From Burkholderiales bacterium (GTDB taxonomy: Bacteria > Pseudomonadota > Gammaproteobacteria > Burkholderiales > Casimicrobiaceae), in assembly GCA_031277445.1 (NCBI GenBank), contig JAITMH010000146.1, positions 1 to 9,451 on the forward strand: DNA of 9,451 nt, written 5' to 3'. Below the pieces are notes generated by a model. It was not told the origin of the DNA. It ran no database searches and worked only from the letters and a program-made list of their open reading frames with translations. Position 1 is the first letter of the stretch. Each line of letters begins with the position of its first letter. Of the stretch, positions 5,715 to 9,451 are shown in pieces. Made by a program: the position numbers and the translations under genes.

Positions 5715-6527
5715 ATGCCCTCTCTTTCCCGCTTCTTCATTTCGACGTTGGTGGTGCTGATGCTTTCGGCCTGCGCCGGTATGCCTCCGCCTGAAGATTC
5801 TTCGCAAACGCTGCAAGCCGCCCAGCGACCGCAATTGCAAAGCACACCGATTTCGCCACGCACCCGCGCAGAGGCGCGTACCGCGCTGGCGCTCGGCTAC
5901 TACGAGCGTGGTCAGTTTGACGTAGCGCTGGAAGAACTTGACGAAGCCAAAAAGCTCGATGACCGCTACGCGATGATTTACAACGGCTACGGACTGGTGT
6001 ACTCCTATCTGAGAGAAGATGCGTTGGCCAGCAGCAACTTCCGGCGTGCGATTGAACTCGATCCGAACAACCCTGAAATCCGCCATAACTGGGGCTGGTT
6101 CCTGTGTACCTCCAGTCGGGCGCGTGAGTCGTTGGCGGAATTTGACCGTGTTGCGCGTGACCCGCTTTACAGAACGCCGGAGATCGCTTTCACCAACGCC
6201 GGACGTTGCGCGATGTCCATCAACGACAACGCTACGGCGCGTCAATATCTGGAACGTGCGCTGAACGTTCGCCCCGATTATTTTCAGGCCGCTTTTTCGC
6301 TGGCTGAACTTAACTACGGCGAAGGCAAGTTCAACGAAGCACGCGCCATGATGCGCATCATCATGCAAACACCGACGCCGACGGCCGACGCGCTGTTTCT
6401 CGGCGCCTGTGTTGAACGTAAATTGAACGATAAAAGAGCCGAAGAGTCTTACATCCTCCAATTACAAAACCGCTACCCGAACGCCGAGCAGACGCAACGA
6501 ATCACTGCGCCCGGAAGTTGTCCGTGA
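5715..6527 (+). CDS. pilW: Type IV pilus biogenesis/stability lipoprotein PilW (PilF), TPR protein
   Basis: A 270-residue outer-membrane lipoprotein, the pilotin that helps the PilQ secretin assemble and stabilises type IV pili. ATG 5715 is chosen because it gives a proper signal peptide (MPSLSRFFISTLVVLMLSAC; lipobox LSAC, Cys20) and is preceded by AGGA at 5701-5704; an upstream ATG at 5574 would bury the signal. After a Pro/Gln-rich linker come tetratricopeptide repeats, roughly 53-84 (ALALGYYERGQFDVALEELDEA), 86-118 (MIYNGYGLVYSYLREDALASSNFRRAI), 120-150, 157-187 and 189-220, with a final helix ending LQNRYPNAEQTQ, as in PilF/PilW. The ribosome-binding site overlaps the rlmN stop codon (taAGGA), and rodZ starts inside this gene's stop, so the three are probably one transcript. 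Confidence 0.9.
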   Translation: MPSLSRFFISTLVVLMLSACAGMPPPEDSSQTLQAAQRPQLQSTPISPRTRAEARTALALGYYERGQFDVALEELDEAKKLDDRYAMIYNGYGLVYSYLREDALASSNFRRAIELDPNNPEIRHNWGWFLCTSSRARESLAEFDRVARDPLYRTPEIAFTNAGRCAMSINDNATARQYLERALNVRPDYFQAAFSLAELNYGEGKFNEARAMMRIIMQTPTPTADALFLGACVERKLNDKRAEESYILQLQNRYPNAEQTQRITAPGSCP

Positions 6528-7612
6528 GCAAATCTGAGTCCAGACGCGCCAAGAAACGCGCAGCGCTTTCGGAGCAGCCCGTCGATAACGACTTGCTGTC
6601 GGCAGAGTCTGCGCAGGTTTCTGTTCTGACTTCGGGGAAAGCCGCATTGCCTCCGGAAGTTAAAGAAGCCGCTGCTGTTTCGGAAGCACCGGATCAAGAA
6701 TCGCCCCAGGAAGAAATGAATCAGGAAAATTCCTCTGAGATGGAACAAAGCACTTCGGACACAACCCTCTCTGCGGGAACGCTGTTGAAAGAAGCACGGG
6801 AAGCTGCCGGTTTTTCTATCGACGACGTTTCGCATTTGCTCAAGCTGGCGCCACGTCAAGTCCATGCGCTTGAGCAACAAAATTTTGACGCCCTTCCGCC
6901 GCGTACTTTCGTGCGCGGCTTCATTCGCAATTACGCACGTTTGTTGGACATCAACGCCGATGCCGTGCTGGAGGCGTTGCCGCCGGAAACCCCTCAAGCC
7001 CTCAGCCCTGCTGCCTCCAGCGTCAAAACACCGACTCACGCGATGCCTGTTTTGTCACCCTACGGTGAAAAAACAATCCAGCCGCAGAGTTGGAAATGGT
7101 TGCTGGCGGTCATGGTTCTCGCCGTTATCGCTGCCGTTTTTTTCTTCTGGCCGCAAATAACGACCTTGTTCCCGGAGCGCCCTGTCGCGCAAGCAGCGCA
7201 CGATGACGCAATGCCCGTTATCATCGAAGAATTCGCGCCGCCGTTCATCTCACAAGAAAGCGAAAGCGGTTTCACCTTCACGCCAATCATCACGCCGCTG
7301 TCGGAAACATCTGCCGACCCGGTTGCTTCGCCGGCTGCTTCTCCAACGGAATCGCCTGCGGTTACGGAACACGAAGAAGCCGAACTGGTGTTGCGCTTTA
7401 CCGGCGATTCCTGGGTCGAAGTGCGCGACAAGCACGACAGAATCCTTTATTCCGCGATTGCAAGAGAGGGCAACGAAAGAACCTTGCTCGGTGCGCCGCC
7501 GTTCTCGCTGGTGTTTGGAAACAGCAACGCCGCCACCGTGACATTGCGCGGTGAGCCTGTCGATTTGAGCGACCGCAGCAAACAGGGCGTGGCGCGGTTG
7601 GTGCTTGAGTAA
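6524..7612 (+). CDS. rodZ: RodZ-like cell-shape protein (HTH, one membrane helix, periplasmic domain)
   Basis: A 362-residue inner-membrane protein linking the MreB cytoskeleton to the cell-wall elongation machinery. I choose GTG 6524, which overlaps the pilW stop as GTGA and has GGAAG at 6513-6517 six bases upstream; the in-frame TTG at 6518 would leave no spacing. Residues 1-80 are a charged, low-complexity leader. Residues 84-155 form the Cro/C1-type helix-turn-helix that binds MreB, including LLKEAREAAGFSIDDVSHLLK and TFVRGFIRNYARLL. The membrane helix is WKWLLAVMVLAVIAAVFFFW at 190-209. A Pro/Ser/Glu-rich linker (about 211-285) leads to the C-terminal beta domain at 287-362 (ELVLRFTGDSWVEVRDKHDRIL, LLGAPPFSLVFG), the RodZ periplasmic domain (DUF4115). 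The acidic leader before the HTH is longer than in E. coli RodZ. Confidence 0.92.
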   Translation: MSKSESRRAKKRAALSEQPVDNDLLSAESAQVSVLTSGKAALPPEVKEAAAVSEAPDQESPQEEMNQENSSEMEQSTSDTTLSAGTLLKEAREAAGFSIDDVSHLLKLAPRQVHALEQQNFDALPPRTFVRGFIRNYARLLDINADAVLEALPPETPQALSPAASSVKTPTHAMPVLSPYGEKTIQPQSWKWLLAVMVLAVIAAVFFFWPQITTLFPERPVAQAAHDDAMPVIIEEFAPPFISQESESGFTFTPIITPLSETSADPVASPAASPTESPAVTEHEEAELVLRFTGDSWVEVRDKHDRILYSAIAREGNERTLLGAPPFSLVFGNSNAATVTLRGEPVDLSDRSKQGVARLVLE

Positions 7613-7615
7613 GTT

Positions 7616-7629
7616 GCCGTCAGGACGGC
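7616..7629 (+). terminator. Weak hairpin just after rodZ
   Basis: GCCGT-CAGG-ACGGC forms a 5-bp stem with a 4-base loop three bases after the rodZ stop. There is no T-run after it (GCCCTTCCCC follows), so it is at best a weak pause or Rho-dependent site. If it works, it would insulate the toxin-antitoxin pair from the rodZ transcript. Confidence 0.2.
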
Positions 7630-7652
7630 GCCCTTCCCCAATCTTCACCTTG

Positions 7653-7682
7653 TTGACCATGACGCATTGACGTGCTACATTT
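7653..7682 (+). promoter_or_regulatory. Predicted promoter of the mazEF-type operon
   Basis: TTGACC at 7653-7658 is a good -35, and TACATT at 7677-7682 (4 of 6 matches) lies 18 bases downstream as -10. The -10 falls inside the palindromic operator, the usual geometry for autorepression. A second -35-like TTGACG at 7667-7672 has no good partner. The leader would be about 30 bases before the ATG at 7718. Confidence 0.45.
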
Positions 7683-7689
7683 GTAGCAC
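7672..7689. promoter_or_regulatory. 18-bp palindrome, predicted antitoxin operator
   Basis: GTGCTACA-TT-TGTAGCAC is a perfect inverted repeat: two 8-base arms around a 2-base centre. It sits 29 bases before the antitoxin start and covers the predicted -10. Type II antitoxins with an AbrB/MazE fold bind palindromes of this kind as dimers to repress their own operon, so this is the likely site for the protein at 7718-7984, with the toxin as co-repressor. Binding is inferred; the symmetry is seen. Confidence 0.6.
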
Positions 7690-7717
7690 ATCGGTGATGA
7701 CACAGAGGCCTGAACAA

Positions 7718-7984
7718 ATGCTTGTAAAAACGACTGTCCGTAAGCAAGGCGGCGCGATGGTAATGACGATTCCACCAACAATGCTCAAACAACTTAATCT
7801 GGAAGTCGGCGCGCAGATGGAGCTTAACGTCAATGAGGGCCGGTTAATCGCCAAACCGCTTACCGCAAACCGCAAACGCTATCGCTTGTCCGAACTGCTT
7901 AAAGGTTCCGAGCAGTTGAAAAAATTGAACAAGAAAACGGCTTGGGCGCTCGAAGGGGAAGCGGTTGGCCAGGAGCTCACTTGA
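7718..7984 (+). CDS. mazE: AbrB/MazE-family antitoxin
   Basis: An 88-residue protein. The start is ATG 7718, with AGAGG at 7704-7708 nine bases upstream; the longer frame from 7667 would run through the operator and is not used. Residues 2-48 fit the swapped-hairpin AbrB fold of MazE/ChpS-type antitoxins: VKTTVRKQGGAMVMTIPPTML, then LNLEVGAQMELNVNEGRLIAKPL. It should dimerise and bind the palindrome at 7672-7689. Residues 50-88 (RKRYRLSELLKGSEQLKKLN...) are the expected flexible tail that inhibits the toxin; RYRLSELL is typical of this type. The partner toxin follows, its ATG sharing one base with this gene's TGA. The pair lies between rodZ and ispG. Family assignment is confident. The exact subfamily (MazE, ChpS or PemI) is not. 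Confidence 0.88.
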   Translation: MLVKTTVRKQGGAMVMTIPPTMLKQLNLEVGAQMELNVNEGRLIAKPLTANRKRYRLSELLKGSEQLKKLNKKTAWALEGEAVGQELT

Positions 7985-8346
7985 TGCCTCGCATCAGGAC
8001 GCCTGAACGCGGCGATGTTTTCTGGATTGACCCGAACCCTGTTCAGGGGAGGGAAATGAAGGATCGACACCGTTTCATCGTTATTACCCCGAAAGAAATC
8101 AACGCGTTGGGCGTGTGCATGACTGTACCAATCACCGGCGGCGGGGTTTTTACCCGCAATGTCGGGTTGGCTGTTCCGATCATGGGGCATGACACCCAAG
8201 GGGTTGCTGTTTGTAATCAGGTACGCAGTTTTGACATTGATGCCCGGATTAAGCAAGGCACGGCTCGCTATATCGAAACGATCGACCTTATTACAACAGG
8301 AGAAATTATCGCCAGAGTCATCAGCGCCATTGATCATGAAGCATAA
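7984..8346 (+). CDS. mazF: PemK/MazF/ChpB-family mRNA interferase toxin
   Basis: A 120-residue toxin, a sequence-specific endoribonuclease that cuts mRNA and stops growth unless bound by its antitoxin. ATG 7984-7986 overlaps the antitoxin stop as TGATG, which couples their translation. Visible family motifs are [19 protein letters not shown] at 7-25, HRFIVITP at 29-36, VPITGGG at 48-54, and [18 protein letters not shown] at 71-88. By alignment from memory, Arg30 and Thr51 match the catalytic Arg29 and Thr52 of E. coli MazF, so it appears active. The GREM and CNQVRSFD wording is closer to ChpB than to MazF. No truncation or frameshift is seen. The last 11 bases overlap ispG. The cut-site specificity cannot be read from the sequence. 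Confidence 0.9.
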   Translation: MPRIRTPERGDVFWIDPNPVQGREMKDRHRFIVITPKEINALGVCMTVPITGGGVFTRNVGLAVPIMGHDTQGVAVCNQVRSFDIDARIKQGTARYIETIDLITTGEIIARVISAIDHEA

Positions 8347-9451
8347 CGTCTTGTATTCCTGCCCACCCCGCCGTTTGAGCCGTCAGGTGATGGTCGGCAA
8401 CGTTGCCATCGGCGGCGGTGCGCCCATCGTTGTGCAGTCGATGACCAACACCGACACTGTTGACATTGTCGCTACGACTGCCCAAGTTAAAGCGCTGGCC
8501 GACGCCGGTTCCGAACTGGTGCGCATCACGGTCAACACGGAAGAAGCCGCACGCGCCGTGCCGCGCATCCGTGAAGCGCTTGATCGACAACAATGCGACG
8601 TGCCACTGATCGGCGATTTTCATTACAACGGACACAAACTGCTTGCCGATGAACCGGCCTGCGCCGAAGCGCTCGCCAAGTTACGCATCAATCCCGGCAA
8701 TGTCGGTCAGGGTGACAAACACGACAGCCAGTTTGCGCAACTGATTGATTGTGCGCTGCGCTTCGACAAACCGATACGAATCGGCGTTAACTGGGGATCG
8801 CTCGACCAGCAAGTATTGGTGCGGTTGCTTGACGCCAATCAAGCACAGGCAACGCCGTTGCCGCTGGCGCAAGTGATGCATCAGGCGCTGGTCACGTCAG
8901 CGCTGGAGAGCGCTGCCTTTGCCGAAGCGCAGGGTTTGCGCGGTGATCGCATCGTGTTGTCGTGCAAAGTTTCAGAGGTTCAAGACCTGATCGCGGTTTA
9001 CCGCTTGCTGGCCGAGCGTTGCGATTATCCGTTGCATCTGGGGCTGACCGAAGCGGGCATTGGCTCGAAAGGCATCGTCGCTTCCAGCGCCGCGCTTGCG
9101 ATTCTGTTGCAACAAGGCATCGGCGATACGATTCGTGTCTCGATCACGCCGGAACCGGAAGCGTCGCGGGTGCAAGAGGTCATCGTCGCTCAGGAAATTT
9201 TGCAGACGATGGGATTACGTGCTTTCGCGCCGATGGTCATTTCCTGCCCGGGTTGCGGACGCACCACCAGCACTTTTTTTCAAAAACTCGCCGCCGATGT
9301 TCAACGCTATTTGCGTACGTCGATGCCGGTCTGGCGAACAACATTTTCCGGCGTCGAAAATTTGCGGGTAGCGGTGATGGGATGCGTGGTCAACGGACCC
9401 GGAGAAAAAAAAATGGCCAACCTCGGTATTTCGCTGCCCGGCACAGGCGAA
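8336..9451 (+). CDS. ispG: 4-hydroxy-3-methylbut-2-enyl diphosphate synthase (partial, 3' end beyond window)
   Basis: IspG (GcpE) is a [4Fe-4S] enzyme of the MEP isoprenoid pathway that converts MEcPP to HMBPP. 372 codons are present and the frame is still open at the edge. After [11 protein letters not shown] come [19 protein letters not shown], then [11 protein letters not shown] at 31-41 and LVRITVN at 61-67. [10 protein letters not shown] at 91-100, INPGNVG at 118-124 and [10 protein letters not shown] at 147-156 form the N-terminal TIM barrel. The C-terminal domain has the cluster ligands Cys304 and Cys307 (CPGCGRT), Cys350 ([10 protein letters not shown]) and Glu357. ATG 8336 lies inside the toxin gene (11-base overlap) with no ribosome-binding site at normal distance; AGGAG at 8298-8302 is over 30 bases away. 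Translation coupled to the toxin is likely. A later start at ATG 8390 would cut into conserved residues. Confidence 0.95.
   Translation, partial: MKHNVLYSCPPRRLSRQVMVGNVAIGGGAPIVVQSMTNTDTVDIVATTAQVKALADAGSELVRITVNTEEAARAVPRIREALDRQQCDVPLIGDFHYNGHKLLADEPACAEALAKLRINPGNVGQGDKHDSQFAQLIDCALRFDKPIRIGVNWGSLDQQVLVRLLDANQAQATPLPLAQVMHQALVTSALESAAFAEAQGLRGDRIVLSCKVSEVQDLIAVYRLLAERCDYPLHLGLTEAGIGSKGIVASSAALAILLQQGIGDTIRVSITPEPEASRVQEVIVAQEILQTMGLRAFAPMVISCPGCGRTTSTFFQKLAADVQRYLRTSMPVWRTTFSGVENLRVAVMGCVVNGPGEKKMANLGISLPGTGE

Noticed and set aside
4844..5863. 339-codon minus-strand frame opposite rlmN and pilW
   Set aside because: Arg/His/Gln-rich antisense shadow of two certain genes, with no domain or ribosome-binding site.
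7667..7717. Upstream extension of the antitoxin to an ATG at 7667
   Set aside because: It overlaps the predicted promoter and palindromic operator and lacks a ribosome-binding site; ATG 7718 gives the normal family N-terminus.

Overview
The window is a stretch of a betaproteobacterial chromosome. The best evidence is the plus-strand order ndk, rlmN, pilW/pilF, rodZ, ispG, which as I recall is typical of that class, together with protein sequences that fit betaproteobacterial families. I cannot name the genus from sequence alone. No rRNA, tRNA, CRISPR array or transposase gene is visible.

Layout. (a) 1-310 is AT-richer (about 42% GC by hand count for 1-240) and holds the start of a small minus-strand gene that leaves the window. 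(b) 265-468 (minus) is the lipoprotein signal and first residues of an RND efflux membrane-fusion protein, cut off after about 50 codons. (c) 485-1975 (minus) is a secreted or lipid-anchored glycine-rich beta-helix protein with nine imperfect repeats. (d) 2104-3315 (minus) is a YihY/UPF0761 inner-membrane protein. (e) 3316-3822 is an intergenic block of interspersed and inverted repeats, ending in the ndk promoter. (f) 3823-9451 (plus) is the housekeeping cluster: ndk, a hairpin-rich repeat block, rlmN, pilW, rodZ, a mazEF-type toxin-antitoxin pair, and ispG, which runs off the right edge.

How the genes relate. From rlmN onward the genes are packed tightly: the pilW ribosome-binding site overlaps the rlmN stop codon, and rodZ starts inside the pilW stop codon (GTGA). 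The cluster covers nucleotide supply (Ndk), ribosome modification (RlmN), type IV pilus assembly (PilW/PilF), cell shape (RodZ) and isoprenoid precursor synthesis (IspG).

The most notable feature is the toxin-antitoxin module between rodZ and ispG, which I expect to be adjacent in relatives. It has its own probable promoter and an 18-bp palindromic operator. The toxin starts inside the antitoxin stop codon, and the toxin's last codons overlap the ispG start by 11 bases. As read, an essential MEP-pathway gene has no good ribosome-binding site of its own and may be translated through coupling to a MazF-type toxin. The left part of the window (truncated efflux gene, composition shift, repeat-built surface protein) looks like a rearranged accessory segment.
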